38,993 nucleotides of DNA from Verrucomicrobiales bacterium (GCA_005777315.1 SXMN01000318.1:1-38993); one strand, 5' to 3'; shown: positions 15,780 to 25,102, counted from the first letter of the stretch. A program made the numbers and translations. Notes: generated by a model not told the origin, from the letters alone.

Positions 15780-18119
15780 CTATTGATTCGAAGTCACAAT
15801 CACATTGTCGATGCAGACGCGCTGATCCTGCGGGGCGAAACCGAACAGGCCGGGGCTGCCGCTCTGGTGGGCTGTTTTGTGCGGCACTTCGATGGTCCAT
15901 TTTTCCGGCTCCGGATCATCACGTTTCCACGCCTTGGCGCGGACAACACCGGAACCGTCGGGGCTGGTATCCACCCGCGCTTTAAGCCGGTACCAGGCGT
16001 TGGGCACCCACTTGAAATTGGATTCACCGTCCACCGCCGGAACCCTGAGCCGTTCGAGATTGGAATTGATCTCCAGCTTCTGATCGTTGCCCTTGAGAAC
16101 GATCAGGTATCGCTGATTGATGACGCCGACTTCCGACATTTTGCGTCTGTTCCCTTCCGTCAGCATGTCCGCCTGGATGGTGTAATTCTTCATCTCATGA
16201 TCGCCAAGGAACACGAAGCCGCGCTGAAAGAACTTGTTATCGATTGTCTTGGTGAGAGCCTTCGTCCCCTCCTTGTCCCGAACTTCGAACTTAAACCTCG
16301 CGCCGATCCAAGGCAGCGGCGGATAGGCAAACTGCGTGGGTTGCTCGAGGGTGTTGGTGGTGGTCTCGCTGAGTTGGAAACTTTCGAAGTCCTGTTTGAT
16401 CGGCAGGCCCGGCAGGACACGACCGCGGATGTAGCCTTTGAGGTTTCCCAAAGAGGCTTCGAACGCGCCGGCCGAGGGCGTCAAGTCGGGCGATGCGACC
16501 AATTTGCCGTCGTGATTGAATGAGCCTTTCATGGTGGCGCGCACGCGGGCGGTCGGGGGAATATAATTGGTCCAGTGAATTGATTTCTGGTCCTTGATCT
16601 CCTCGACAGTAAAGCCGTTGGCATCCAGGGAACGGACTCGAAAGGAAGCGACCTGGCCGGGTTTCAACAAGACTTCGGACGGAACGGCCTGAAGCCGCGT
16701 CGCTGGGCCGGGGGCAGGCCATTTCTCGGGCGCAACCTCGGCTGGCAGGCCGGGATTGTTCCCAGGTCTGCCGAAGCAGTAGAGTTTGCGGGTGGTTTGT
16801 AAGTACACCTTGCCGTTGTAGGCGGAAGGCGTGCCGAAGCAGCGGCCATCGAGCGCCACGTGGGCAAGTTCCTGCGCTCCCGCGTCCGTGGGGCGGATGA
16901 TGTAGAGGGCACCGGTAGTGCCCGCTTCGCTCTCACCGGTTGCCTTGCTTTTCGGGTCATCGAGCATTGGAACGTATAATTTGCCGTCCGCGTAGAGCGG
17001 ACACGCATTGCGCTGCTCAATCCCAATTTTGTGGCGCCAGAGAATTTTTCCGGTGTTCACGTCCACCCAGGCAAGATCACCCTTCTCGCTTACGACACAT
17101 AGGCGGTCGCCGATCAGGATCGGAGATGTCGTGGAAGTGGAGAGTTCGTTGCTCCATAGCTCGACCTCTGTGCGTTCTATGACGAGTGGTCCGGCAGTCG
17201 TATTGGTTGGGAATCTGTGCGGAATCTTGAGGGCCACCATCTGGCCTGGTTCGTAAGGCGTCCCGTAAATCACAATCAACTTGTCGTTGTTATGAACACA
17301 CACGGTGGCATTGATGCCGGCCTTGAAAAGAGGGATGCGCCAGATTGGATCGCCTGTCCTTGCATTGACGCAAACCACGCTTCCGTCGCCGGAAGCCGAG
17401 TAAAGAACCCGCTTTCCATCGAGCCACCCAAGATAAGGGTGCGAAAAGGAATTGTCCTTGGGACGATCACCCGGCGAAGATCTCCAGACAAGTTCGCCCG
17501 TCAGTTTGTCAAAGCCATAAAAACGGTCGCCTGCTGGGCCGTTATCACCCCAGTTGGCGGTAATCCCATGCGTAATCACCAGGTCACCATCAATCAATGG
17601 GGAAGCCGTGCGGCTGTTTGGGAAAGTGAGCCTCCCGTACTCCTCCATCATCGAATGTTTCCAGAGCAGTTTTCCGGACTCTGTAAATGCTGCCAGAATT
17701 CCCTGCGTTCCCTGCATGTAAACATTTCCCGTCTGCGGATCGATCGCCGGGCTCGAAGTGGCATAGCGGAGATAAATGGTGTCACTCAAAAAGTCGTTGT
17801 AGCGCTGCTCCCAGGTTTTACGACCTGTTTCGGCATCGAAACAGGCCACGCCCTCCTGCAAATCGGCCCCTTCGCCGAGATACCCCATGATGTAGAGTTT
17901 CCCATTCGAAATTACGGGAGTGGACTGCCCAGGAAAGTCCGCCATCCAGAGCGGCTTCGCGGGATCCACGGAGTCGGGCAGCCCCTTCTCCTGGGAAGTG
18001 CCGTTTTGGAGCGGGCCGCGCCAGCTCAACCAGCCTCGCGCTGGAGCCGCATTGGCATGGACGACCGCCAGCAGAGACACAACGCATAAGAGCGCTGCAG
18101 GGAATCTTTGGATCTTCAT
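15780..18119 (-). CDS. Exported PQQ-like beta-propeller protein with C-terminal LamG-like domain (B)
   Basis: Start at 18119 gives a 779-residue product with a signal peptide (MKIQRFPAALLCVVSLLAVV, cleaved near ANA|AP). The propeller part (about 30-470) begins WLSWRGPLQNG and has repeat signatures such as CFDAETGRKTWEQ, FDKLTGELVWRS, VNARTGDPIWRI and VDVNTGKILWRH. The last 220 or so residues form a beta-rich region with MKNYTIQADML and NAWYRLKARVDT, a pattern common in LamG/concanavalin-like sugar-binding folds of Planctomycetota and Verrucomicrobiota. It is first of a two-gene unit and divergent from the MarR gene. No haem site was found. Role in polysaccharide use is only a guess. Confidence 0.87.
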   Translation of the reverse strand: MKIQRFPAALLCVVSLLAVVHANAAPARGWLSWRGPLQNGTSQEKGLPDSVDPAKPLWMADFPGQSTPVISNGKLYIMGYLGEGADLQEGVACFDAETGRKTWEQRYNDFLSDTIYLRYATSSPAIDPQTGNVYMQGTQGILAAFTESGKLLWKHSMMEEYGRLTFPNSRTASPLIDGDLVITHGITANWGDNGPAGDRFYGFDKLTGELVWRSSPGDRPKDNSFSHPYLGWLDGKRVLYSASGDGSVVCVNARTGDPIWRIPLFKAGINATVCVHNNDKLIVIYGTPYEPGQMVALKIPHRFPTNTTAGPLVIERTEVELWSNELSTSTTSPILIGDRLCVVSEKGDLAWVDVNTGKILWRHKIGIEQRNACPLYADGKLYVPMLDDPKSKATGESEAGTTGALYIIRPTDAGAQELAHVALDGRCFGTPSAYNGKVYLQTTRKLYCFGRPGNNPGLPAEVAPEKWPAPGPATRLQAVPSEVLLKPGQVASFRVRSLDANGFTVEEIKDQKSIHWTNYIPPTARVRATMKGSFNHDGKLVASPDLTPSAGAFEASLGNLKGYIRGRVLPGLPIKQDFESFQLSETTTNTLEQPTQFAYPPLPWIGARFKFEVRDKEGTKALTKTIDNKFFQRGFVFLGDHEMKNYTIQADMLTEGNRRKMSEVGVINQRYLIVLKGNDQKLEINSNLERLRVPAVDGESNFKWVPNAWYRLKARVDTSPDGSGVVRAKAWKRDDPEPEKWTIEVPHKTAHQSGSPGLFGFAPQDQRVCIDNVIVTSNQ

Positions 18120-18260
18120 GTCGAAAGTAATATGTCGAACGACTGCTTCGCGACCGGCTGCATCGAAATCCATTTTCTTCGGAAAGGGAAACAATTAGAT
18201 TCCGGGACGAAATTTTGGTGGAAGTAATACTTACACGTACGAATTGTCAAACAGCAAAAC

Positions 18261-18773
18261 ATGTCCATCACCCCAACCTCGTTGGTTCACGACTCGGAAG
18301 AAATTGATTCGCCGGGCCGTCGCAGGCTTCCACCAGTGCTGCGTCGTGCCTGGTACAGCCTGAATCAGGCGTTTCGCCGACGCATCGCGCATACGGAAGT
18401 GACGCCGGACCAGTTCACCGTCATGCGAACACTCCAGGAATGCGATCCCAATGGAGTGACGCAGCGGGAGCTGACACACCTGATGAGCAGTGATCCCAAT
18501 ACCGTGGCTTCGCTTCTGGAGCGGATGGAGCGGGCAGGCTGGATCGATCGGCGCGTCCACGAGAAGGACAAACGAGCCCACCGCATCCGGCTGCTGGCTG
18601 CTGGCAGGAACCGTTACAGGGAAGCCAGAAAGATCGCGGTGGAATTGCAGACGGAAGTTCTTGCGTCCTTGCCTGTAAATGAGCGGGAAAAATTTCTCGA
18701 ACAACTGACCTCGATCGCCGATTCATGCCGTGAGGCGGCGCTTGCTTCACCCAAAGGCCGGGCGAAGCGTTGA
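18261..18773 (+). CDS. MarR-family transcriptional regulator
   Basis: A 170-residue winged-helix regulator that would act as a dimer on DNA. The MarR pattern is clear: LRRAWYSLNQAFRRRIAH in the dimerisation helix, VTPDQFTVMRTLQECDPNGVTQREL, the recognition helix DPNTVASLLERMERAG, and the wing GWIDRRVHEKDKRAHRIRLLAAG, with the D-[RK]-R motif that families use for DNA contact. The C-terminal helices are long and amphipathic. It is divergent from the two-gene propeller unit, with 141 bp between the starts, so those genes are the first candidates for its control; no convincing operator could be picked out there. The ligand is unknown. Confidence 0.9.
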   Translation: MSITPTSLVHDSEEIDSPGRRRLPPVLRRAWYSLNQAFRRRIAHTEVTPDQFTVMRTLQECDPNGVTQRELTHLMSSDPNTVASLLERMERAGWIDRRVHEKDKRAHRIRLLAAGRNRYREARKIAVELQTEVLASLPVNEREKFLEQLTSIADSCREAALASPKGRAKR

Positions 18774-18938
18774 ATTCAGCAGTTGAAGATCGGCCGTCTG
18801 GTTGGTTGTGCCTTGGCGAGTAACGATCGTTCCAAAGGATTGGTGTGCGACTCAGCACCGAAACCTAGCGGTAGCGCCTGTGCGTCTATTCGCCCATTTC
18901 TTGGTCTGGCAAAGAATGGCACGATACTCGCGTCTTTT

Positions 18939-18944
18939 GGGAGG
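18939..18944 (+). promoter_or_regulatory. Ribosome binding site deciding the start of propeller C
   Basis: GGGAGG lies five bases before the ATG at 18950. This favours that ATG over an in-frame GTG at 18944, which would overlap the site. Confidence 0.75.
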
Positions 18945-18949
18945 TGTTT

Positions 18950-20542
18950 ATGGAGAATGCGAATCCGATGATACAAATGCTTAAATCACGTTTCTTCGTT
19001 CATTGTCTCTTTACGATTGTTCCAGTCCTTGGGGTATCTGCGGGTGACTGGCCTCAATATCGCGGCCCTACCCACGATGGGCTCTCCATGGAAACGATCC
19101 GGAGCAATTGGTCGAGCGAGGCACCTCGTGAAATCTGGCGTGTGCCCATGGCCAACGGATTCAGCTCGTTCTCCGTGAGCAATGGACGCGCATTCACTCT
19201 CGTCGAGCGCACGTTTGATGGATCGAACAAGGAAACGTGCATCGCTCTCAACTCGGCCACAGGGCAGGAACTGTGGGCCACAGTCGTGGACTCCGCCGAA
19301 AACTATGATGGGACGGGAATATTCGCCGCAGCGGGTCCACGTTCAACACCCGTTGTGGATGGCGACCGTGTTTTCATCCTGTCCGCGTATCTCGGCCTTT
19401 ATTGCCTCAGCGCATCGAGTGGCGAGGTGCTTTGGCAGAAGAGCATTGATGGCGAGTATGGCGGTGGGGTGATCTCCTGGCAAAGTGCGGCGGCACCCCT
19501 GATCGAGGGGGATCTTGTGCTGATTCAATCTCGCGCCGCGGATCATTCCCTCATGGCATTCCGCAAGCAGGACGGCTCCGAGGTTTGGGCGAGGCATAAC
19601 GACCTGATGACTCACGCGTCGCCAGTGGCCGTGACGCTCAATGGCGTCCGGCAGGTCATCTTTTATGCGCAAAGCGGGTTGGTGTCTCTCGACCCAGGCA
19701 CTGGCAACGTGCTCTGGCGGCACAAGGTCAACTACAACGGCACGTCCGCCGGCGCTTCGCCCGTTGTAGCGGGGGATTTGATCTATTGTTCGCGGGCGTA
19801 CCCGGGTTCTCTCTCCTCGGAACGAGCCGGGGCAACGGTGATGCAATTGACGAAGTCAGCGGACAGTTTTTCCACCAAGCGGGTCTGGTACAAGGTAAAT
19901 CAACTCATGAATCACTGGAGCACTCCGGTGCATGATGGAGGATACCTTTACGGCATCTATGGGCAATACAACTCCGGAGCAAGCTCGGTAGACCTCAAGT
20001 GCATCGACGTGCAAACAGGGGAGGAGAAGTGGGTTCGAGGGCTTTCTTCGGAGGGTTCCCGTTCCGGTGGGTTATTGAAGGTCGGCAAACAGCTTCTGCT
20101 GTTGACCGAGCGCGGCGATCTCGTCCTCTTCGAGCCGTCGCCCGAGTCATTCAAGGAGATCGCCCGCCACAAGGCTTTGAGCGGCAGGAGCTGGAATGTT
20201 CCCGCGATCAGCAATGGGCGGATCTACGCCCGGAGCACGACGGAGGCTGTGTGTCTGGATGTGTCGCTGCCGGCCCCGCCGAGTGCTCCGTTGAAATTGC
20301 AGGCGAGTCTCTCGGGTGGCAGGAATTTCGGACTGGAGATCGGGACCACCGACGATTCACCGATCGACGCCAGTCGCGCCTCAATGATTGATATTCTCTT
20401 CACCGGAGACCTCCTGACTGATCCGGCCTCTTGGTCGAAGGTCTCCACCGCGCCACAGATTACGAATGGCCGCATTCGTTTTGAAGATCCCGAAACAGGC
20501 GTTGTCCCGCAACGTTACTTCCTGATCCAGGAGCGCCGATAA
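18950..20542 (+). CDS. Exported PQQ-like beta-propeller repeat protein (C)
   Basis: A 530-residue protein. After ten or so residues comes a signal peptide (LKSRFFVHCLFTIVPVLGVSAG), then the family opening DWPQYRGPTHDGLS. Propeller repeats include LNSATGQELWAT, LSASSGEVLWQKS, LDPGTGNVLWRHK and IDVQTGEEKWVRG. The last 90 residues (from about PPSAPLKLQASL) form a separate beta domain that ends PQRYFLIQERR, a tail style seen in other exported verrucomicrobial proteins. No haem-binding or catalytic motif is visible. It stands alone downstream of marR, separated by 176 bp. Confidence 0.87.
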   Translation: MENANPMIQMLKSRFFVHCLFTIVPVLGVSAGDWPQYRGPTHDGLSMETIRSNWSSEAPREIWRVPMANGFSSFSVSNGRAFTLVERTFDGSNKETCIALNSATGQELWATVVDSAENYDGTGIFAAAGPRSTPVVDGDRVFILSAYLGLYCLSASSGEVLWQKSIDGEYGGGVISWQSAAAPLIEGDLVLIQSRAADHSLMAFRKQDGSEVWARHNDLMTHASPVAVTLNGVRQVIFYAQSGLVSLDPGTGNVLWRHKVNYNGTSAGASPVVAGDLIYCSRAYPGSLSSERAGATVMQLTKSADSFSTKRVWYKVNQLMNHWSTPVHDGGYLYGIYGQYNSGASSVDLKCIDVQTGEEKWVRGLSSEGSRSGGLLKVGKQLLLLTERGDLVLFEPSPESFKEIARHKALSGRSWNVPAISNGRIYARSTTEAVCLDVSLPAPPSAPLKLQASLSGGRNFGLEIGTTDDSPIDASRASMIDILFTGDLLTDPASWSKVSTAPQITNGRIRFEDPETGVVPQRYFLIQERR

Positions 20543-20703
20543 TTCCGGGGGCTAAATCTTGAAACCAAAGCAAAACAACGTCCGCATCCGGACAGGGGTG
20601 ATACCCTTGATCCTCGATGGTAACGGGCACACACTCATCCTTGGGAGATCCAGAATCCCTCCGGCCCAGCATCAGAATCGCGGGAGTGAGCTCATCCACA
20701 CTC

Positions 20704-20712
20704 AGGAAGGAG
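20704..20712 (+). promoter_or_regulatory. Ribosome binding site for the prepilin-like gene
   Basis: AGGAAGGAG precedes the ATG at 20721 by eight bases. This supports that start over the earlier in-frame ATG at 20559, which has no such site. Confidence 0.7.
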
Positions 20713-20720
20713 CCACATGG

Positions 20721-21620
20721 ATGATCAGCATTGGGAAGCGAGTTGGCTGCCTGGAGGAGGCATCGGCACCTCCGCTGAGAATCCTGCGACGCGTCGGCGA
20801 GATCCCGCCCGTGGCCCGCCCATTTGAAGATCCGGCCAGTCATCGAAATTCGCGGGTTAATCCTGCGTGGGAATCCCATCGTAGCAGGCGCGGCTTCACG
20901 CTGATTGAATTGCTCGTCGTGATCGCCATCATTGGGATCCTGAGTTCCCTCCTGTTGCCGGCACTGAGCAGTGCGAAAGAGCGGGCGCGACGCGCAGCCT
21001 GCCTGAACAACCTGCGACAGTTCACCCTTGCGACGCACCTCTACGCTGGAGATTACGATCAGCGTGTCCCTCGTGGAGACACAGACAATCGAAACAAGGA
21101 CGACACTCACACTCCGATCCTTTCGACCCAGACCCAGTCCAACCTGCTCCGTTACGTTTCCCCTCTGCGCGTGCTGGATTGTCCGAACCTGGCAAAATCA
21201 TTCGAAGCTCAGGAAGGTTGGCGCGTGCATCCCGACTACGGCGTGGCGATCGGCTATCATTACATGGGAGGCCATCCGAACACTCCCTGGAAGCCGGTGG
21301 GACCAACCACCAACACCTGGATCTCGCCGCAGAAGACATCCGATGATCCATCCCTCGTCCTTGTGGCCGACCTGAATATCTATTGCTACAGTTACCAGCG
21401 AATCCTTGCGCCGCATACCGCCCGAGGTCCGGTGGTGCGTGAAGAGCGATACTTCGATCAGCACATCGAGGCGTACGAGCAGACGCCGAAAGAGGTGGGA
21501 GCCAAGGGCGGTAACGTGGGTTTGCTCGATGGTTCCGTTTCCTGGAAAGACATCTCCCGCATGAAGTCGTACCGCGCATCCCAGCTTTGGGATGACACCG
21601 GTGGCTACGGCCTCTGGTGA
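20721..21620 (+). CDS. Prepilin-type N-terminal cleavage/methylation protein (type II pseudopilin-like)
   Basis: A 299-residue secreted or pilus-like protein with a type IV prepilin signal. [19 protein letters not shown] sits at residues 56-74, with cleavage expected after Gly58 and the conserved Glu at +5. The helix continues into [30 protein letters not shown], the pattern of the large DUF1559-like/pseudopilin group of Planctomycetota and Verrucomicrobiota. Near the end, [15 protein letters not shown] matches the H-x9-DG-type motif of that group in modified form. The leader of 58 residues is long compared with the 5-30 of classical prepilins, but such leaders occur in these phyla. No other pilus gene is adjacent; the nearest candidate partner is the GspE-like ATPase at 25103. 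Confidence 0.88.
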   Translation: MISIGKRVGCLEEASAPPLRILRRVGEIPPVARPFEDPASHRNSRVNPAWESHRSRRGFTLIELLVVIAIIGILSSLLLPALSSAKERARRAACLNNLRQFTLATHLYAGDYDQRVPRGDTDNRNKDDTHTPILSTQTQSNLLRYVSPLRVLDCPNLAKSFEAQEGWRVHPDYGVAIGYHYMGGHPNTPWKPVGPTTNTWISPQKTSDDPSLVLVADLNIYCYSYQRILAPHTARGPVVREERYFDQHIEAYEQTPKEVGAKGGNVGLLDGSVSWKDISRMKSYRASQLWDDTGGYGLW

Positions 21621-21882
21621 TTCTGAAGTTAAGCGGCGCGGTTTTGGACAGAATAACGATCCTCAATCCACCGCCCAGCGCCGTCCGGCATGCATTTCAG
21701 AAGTTGAAATCACCCACTTCGCGCGGAGGTGGATCACCGTTTGGTCTTTCTCGATCCCGTATCCCGTCGCATGCCGACCGAGGAAGTTCTCGACAAGCCA
21801 CATTTGGGAATCAAACGTCTTTCAAGCCGCAAAATGTCACGTCAAATGGGACGTGGAATAAATGTTCGCTTAATGAGCCAGC

Positions 21883-22389
21883 ATGACGCCGAATTTCTCA
21901 ACCTGGGCTCTCTGGAAAGAGCGAGCGGACCTTGACGGCCTGCAATTACCGGGTGTGTATGCGCTCGCAATATCGGACAGAGACATCGCTGGTGCAGCGT
22001 TTTCCTGGTGTGAGGAGATCGTTTACGTCGGCATGTCCAACGCAAAGGGCGGTCTCAAGTCCCGACTGAAGAAGTTCGACAACACGATCCGAGGCAAGGG
22101 AGGACACGGTGGAGCAGATCGAGTTCGAGTCAAACATCAGGATTACAGTACGCTGGTCCCTCGGCTATTCGTCTCCGTCTGGACTTTCAAGTGCGATGTC
22201 GATTCAGCCCATCCCAGCGACCTTCGGACAATGGGCGAGGTTGCGATGTCAGAGTATGAGTGCTTTGCGTGCTTCGCCCAGAAGTTCGGGTGCCTCCCAG
22301 AGTTCAATGACAAGAGGAGATCACCAAAACGAGAAAGCGGCGAACCAAACGGCACATCAAACGGAAGCCAGCCGTTTCGCTCGGAGTGA
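21883..22389 (+). CDS. GIY-YIG-like nuclease domain protein
   Basis: A 168-residue protein. The N-terminal half fits the GIY-YIG fold: LPGVYALAI (the GIY strand), IVYVGMSNAKGGLKSRL (the YIG strand with the Arg helix), then FDNTIRGKGGHGGADRV. The second half contains EVAMSEYECFACFAQKFGCLPEFN, which could provide the catalytic Glu. The C-terminal tail is hydrophilic. GIY-YIG proteins cut DNA in repair, restriction or mobile introns; which applies here is unknown. Its stop codon is in frame with the following SDR gene. It has no clear operon partner upstream. Confidence 0.68.
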   Translation: MTPNFSTWALWKERADLDGLQLPGVYALAISDRDIAGAAFSWCEEIVYVGMSNAKGGLKSRLKKFDNTIRGKGGHGGADRVRVKHQDYSTLVPRLFVSVWTFKCDVDSAHPSDLRTMGEVAMSEYECFACFAQKFGCLPEFNDKRRSPKRESGEPNGTSNGSQPFRSE

Positions 22390-22440
22390 AATACGAATGT
22401 CACTAGCGGCTGGCTTCCGTCGCTGTCCTTTGCATTCAAA

Positions 22441-23271
22441 TTGGCCAGTCGATGCCACGACAATCATCTTAAGAGCGGTAGAGAACTCACTGGTAAGACT
22501 GCTCTGGTGACGGGTGTGACCAGACGCGCGGGGATCGGGGCGGCCATTGCGCGCGAACTTGGACGCGCCGGGGCAAGGCTCTTCGTCACGTTCTTCCGCC
22601 ATTACGACGCGCTGCAGACTTGGGGTGTCGAGCCGGATGAACCTGAATTGCTGCTGCGCGAACTCGCAGCCATCGCCGATGATGTCGCGGGAATTGAACT
22701 GGACCTCAGTCACCCGGCCTCACCTGCGGATCTGTTCAACCAGGCACGGCAGCGTTTCGGGCAGATCGACATCCTGATCAACAATGCGGCCCATTGGGAA
22801 GCGGGAGGCATCGGCGAGGTCGGGGCGGATCAACAGGACCGGCACCACACCGTGAACGTTCGCGCGCCGGTCCTGTTGTGCGCCGAGTTCGCACGGCAGC
22901 CAAAGTTGAGCAGACCTGGGTGCAGCTTCAATATCACGTCTGGGCAGAGCCACCCTCCGATGCCTGGCAACATCGCGTACGCGGTCACCAAAGCGGCGCT
23001 GGATGCATTGACCCTCACATTGAGCGCCGAACTGGCAGGGCGCGGCATCACGGTGAATGCGCTGGATCCAGGTCCCACCGATACCGGATGGATGACAGAC
23101 CAGTTGAGGTCGAAGATCCTGCAAGCATCGCCGCCGGGCAGGATTTCATACCCGGAAGAGATCGCACGTCTGGTCCGATACCTTTCAGGTGACGCCGCCG
23201 CATCGATCACGGGCCTGGTCATCCGAGCGCAGGATGAAGGATGGGCTGCGGTCGTCAGGGGTGCTGGCTGA
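22441..23271 (+). CDS. Short-chain dehydrogenase/reductase (SDR), start uncertain
   Basis: A classical SDR of about 276 residues that would reduce a carbonyl or oxidise an alcohol with NAD(P)H. The cofactor loop TGVTRRAGIGAAIA is at about residues 24-37, the NNAA motif follows FGQIDILI, the catalytic Ser is in NITSGQS, and Tyr-Lys is in YAVTK. The C-terminal part GRGITVNALDPGPTDTGWM is typical of FabG-like enzymes. There is no in-frame ATG ahead of the cofactor loop; TTG at 22441 is the only plausible start after the TGA at 22387-22389. Its original 5' end may have been lost when the GIY-YIG-like gene was placed upstream. It is 62 bp before the retropepsin-like gene. Confidence 0.85.
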   Translation: MASRCHDNHLKSGRELTGKTALVTGVTRRAGIGAAIARELGRAGARLFVTFFRHYDALQTWGVEPDEPELLLRELAAIADDVAGIELDLSHPASPADLFNQARQRFGQIDILINNAAHWEAGGIGEVGADQQDRHHTVNVRAPVLLCAEFARQPKLSRPGCSFNITSGQSHPPMPGNIAYAVTKAALDALTLTLSAELAGRGITVNALDPGPTDTGWMTDQLRSKILQASPPGRISYPEEIARLVRYLSGDAAASITGLVIRAQDEGWAAVVRGAG

Positions 23272-23332
23272 TCAAGCGATGCAGCGCCCTCATGCTTGCC
23301 GGGACCGAACAGATCAGGCTATTGTGTGGCTC

Positions 23333-23713
23333 ATGGGCGCGTTTCACGTAGGCTGCAAGGTGGAGAATCATACTGACCGTGATCAGGCGGTCACCGTTCC
23401 TCGCGCACTGGTCGATACCGGGAGCGAGTACACATGGATTCCTTCCAAGACTCTCGAAAAGATTGGAGTAAATCGTGAGAAGAAAGATCTGGTGTTCACA
23501 ATGGCGAACGGCCAGACGATCACCCGGAGTGTTGGCTTCGCGATTCTCAGGGTGGACAAGCATTTTACTATTGATGAGGTGGTTTTTGGAGAACCTGGAG
23601 ACATGACGTTGCTCGGAGCACTGACACTTGAGGGGCTGTCTTTGGTGGTCGATTCTAGGAAGAAGAAGTTAGTTGCCGCTGGACCACTCCCGGCTGCCGG
23701 AATCCAAACCTGA
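23333..23713 (+). CDS. Small retropepsin-like aspartyl protease family protein
   Basis: A 126-residue protein with the pattern of single-domain (clan AA) aspartyl proteases, which act as homodimers. The catalytic motif is ALVDTGSEYTWIPSKTLEKIG (DTGS at about 35-38). The flap region may be MANGQTITRSVGFA, and the second conserved part is MTLLGALTLEGLSLVVD. There is no signal peptide, so it is probably cytosolic. Its partner and substrate are unknown, and related bacterial proteins are mostly uncharacterised. The frame is open upstream to 23189, but that would overlap the SDR gene; 23333 is the more likely start, though without a clear ribosome site. Confidence 0.77.
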   Translation: MGAFHVGCKVENHTDRDQAVTVPRALVDTGSEYTWIPSKTLEKIGVNREKKDLVFTMANGQTITRSVGFAILRVDKHFTIDEVVFGEPGDMTLLGALTLEGLSLVVDSRKKKLVAAGPLPAAGIQT

Positions 23714-23784
23714 GGCCACCTCTCGCGTTGAGGCGCGTGTTTGAGGTGGTTCAAGCTTCAACACATCAGGGGGCACGTATCTCC

Positions 23785-24969
23785 CTACTTTCGCGACTCA
23801 TTCCAATAGACCTTCAGGTTCTTCGTCGCGCGACCGGCGGCGATGATGTCGAGGCGACCATCGCCATTGAGGTCGGCCAGCATCAGATCTTCGCAGGCCA
23901 TGGTGTTGTCATCAATGAGGTGTGTTTCCCATTTGGTGCCGGCTGAATCCTGGGGAGCGTAGAGTTTGATGCCGACGTGAACATTGGTCTTGCCCATCGC
24001 GCGCCAGCCAACGACCACCTGGTCATAACCAAGCTTCAGCACATCTCCGCAAGCGACCGCATGTCCGTCCACGAGAGTCGCGTCGATGACCTGACGATTC
24101 CATGAGCCGCCTTGCGACGGCGGCGTGTAGATGACGGCGTTGGTTCCATGCATCGGCTCGATTGTCGCGATGAACCGGCCACCACCCTTCAAGTGGCCCA
24201 ACCGGATTTCGCCCGCGCCAGGTTCACTGCCGCCCAAACGGCTCAGGAGTCCGCCGCCGGTTGTTTGATCGAGAAGGAACACGCCTTCGCGCCCGCTGAC
24301 GAGCATCTCCTGGGCTGGATCGCTGTCCCATTGAACCGGGTCGAAGTTGTGCGTCGCATGGAGCGACGCATCGAGCAACGTCGTCTTCCACTCGCTTCGA
24401 GGATCGGCAGGTTTATGATACGCAAGAATCCGGACGCCCTGGCCTTCACCCGCTTTGTTGCCCTTTCCATGCAAAGGCACGACGACAAGATCGAACTGGC
24501 CCGCGGCATTCTTCACCCACTTCATACGGTGAACCGTCGGTTCGTGCGGAAGTTGAACCGGTTCCCACTTCTGTGCCCGGTCCGCGGGCGGGATCAGGTA
24601 GAAGACCGCGCCGCTGTTCACTGTGTCGCCCGGATTCCATCCCGCGCCGATGGCCACTTCTGCCTTGCCGTCGCCATCAATGTCCGCGGCGGCGACACAT
24701 ACGTGATCCAGTTGAGTCAATCGCTCTGTCATGATGTGCTTCTTCCAACCGGGGTTCTCGTACCACGCGACGATGTTCTTATCGACCAGCACGATGTCCG
24801 GCTTCTTGTCCCCGTTGATGTCGGCGATCGCGAGGCCGTAGCCGATCTGCACGCCGGTATCCACATCGACGGCCCGGAAGGCTGGAGTCGCGGCTTCCGT
24901 GGAAGGAGCGAAGGCGAGAGTTGTGGAAGCTGCAAGCAGTCGGAAGAAGCGGTTGAGCTGAAGTTTCAT
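23785..24969 (-). CDS. Exported FG-GAP/VCBS repeat protein
   Basis: A 394-residue secreted protein with a signal peptide (MKLQLNRFFRLLAASTTLAFA, cleaved near EA|AT). It is a beta-propeller of the integrin alpha-like FG-GAP/VCBS type. Calcium-binding loops are visible as ADINGDKKPDIVLVD, AADIDGDGKAEVAIG and ADLNGDGRLDIIAAG. The last one ends NLKVYWNESRK, typical of this family. The start at 24969 is preferred to the longer open frame to 25053, which has no export signal. It is convergent with the retropepsin-like gene and divergent from the ATPase gene. The ligand is unknown. Confidence 0.88.
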   Translation of the reverse strand: MKLQLNRFFRLLAASTTLAFAPSTEAATPAFRAVDVDTGVQIGYGLAIADINGDKKPDIVLVDKNIVAWYENPGWKKHIMTERLTQLDHVCVAAADIDGDGKAEVAIGAGWNPGDTVNSGAVFYLIPPADRAQKWEPVQLPHEPTVHRMKWVKNAAGQFDLVVVPLHGKGNKAGEGQGVRILAYHKPADPRSEWKTTLLDASLHATHNFDPVQWDSDPAQEMLVSGREGVFLLDQTTGGGLLSRLGGSEPGAGEIRLGHLKGGGRFIATIEPMHGTNAVIYTPPSQGGSWNRQVIDATLVDGHAVACGDVLKLGYDQVVVGWRAMGKTNVHVGIKLYAPQDSAGTKWETHLIDDNTMACEDLMLADLNGDGRLDIIAAGRATKNLKVYWNESRK

Positions 24970-25102
24970 AAGTATCTTGGGCGATGACCGCCAAAGTATC
25001 GGGAGCCATCGCGTGACACAAAACCTTTTCGCATGGCGTTTCTTTGCTGACACACCGCGACACGATGACTAAACCACTGCGGGCATTCGGTTGTCCGGCA
25101 AC

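Noticed and set aside
14160..20542. PQQ-dependent alcohol dehydrogenases
   Set aside because: The blades match PQQ-like propellers, but there is no CxxCH haem domain, no adjacent-Cys motif and no pqq biosynthesis gene nearby.
22441..23713. Toxin-antitoxin or defence island made of the GIY-YIG, SDR and retropepsin-like genes
   Set aside because: The neighbours do not form a known pair and spacing is loose; kept only as a weak hint in the findings.
24112..24987. A 291-codon plus-strand frame opposite the FG-GAP gene
   Set aside because: Opposite a gene with a clear signal peptide and DxDGDG loops; no domain of its own.
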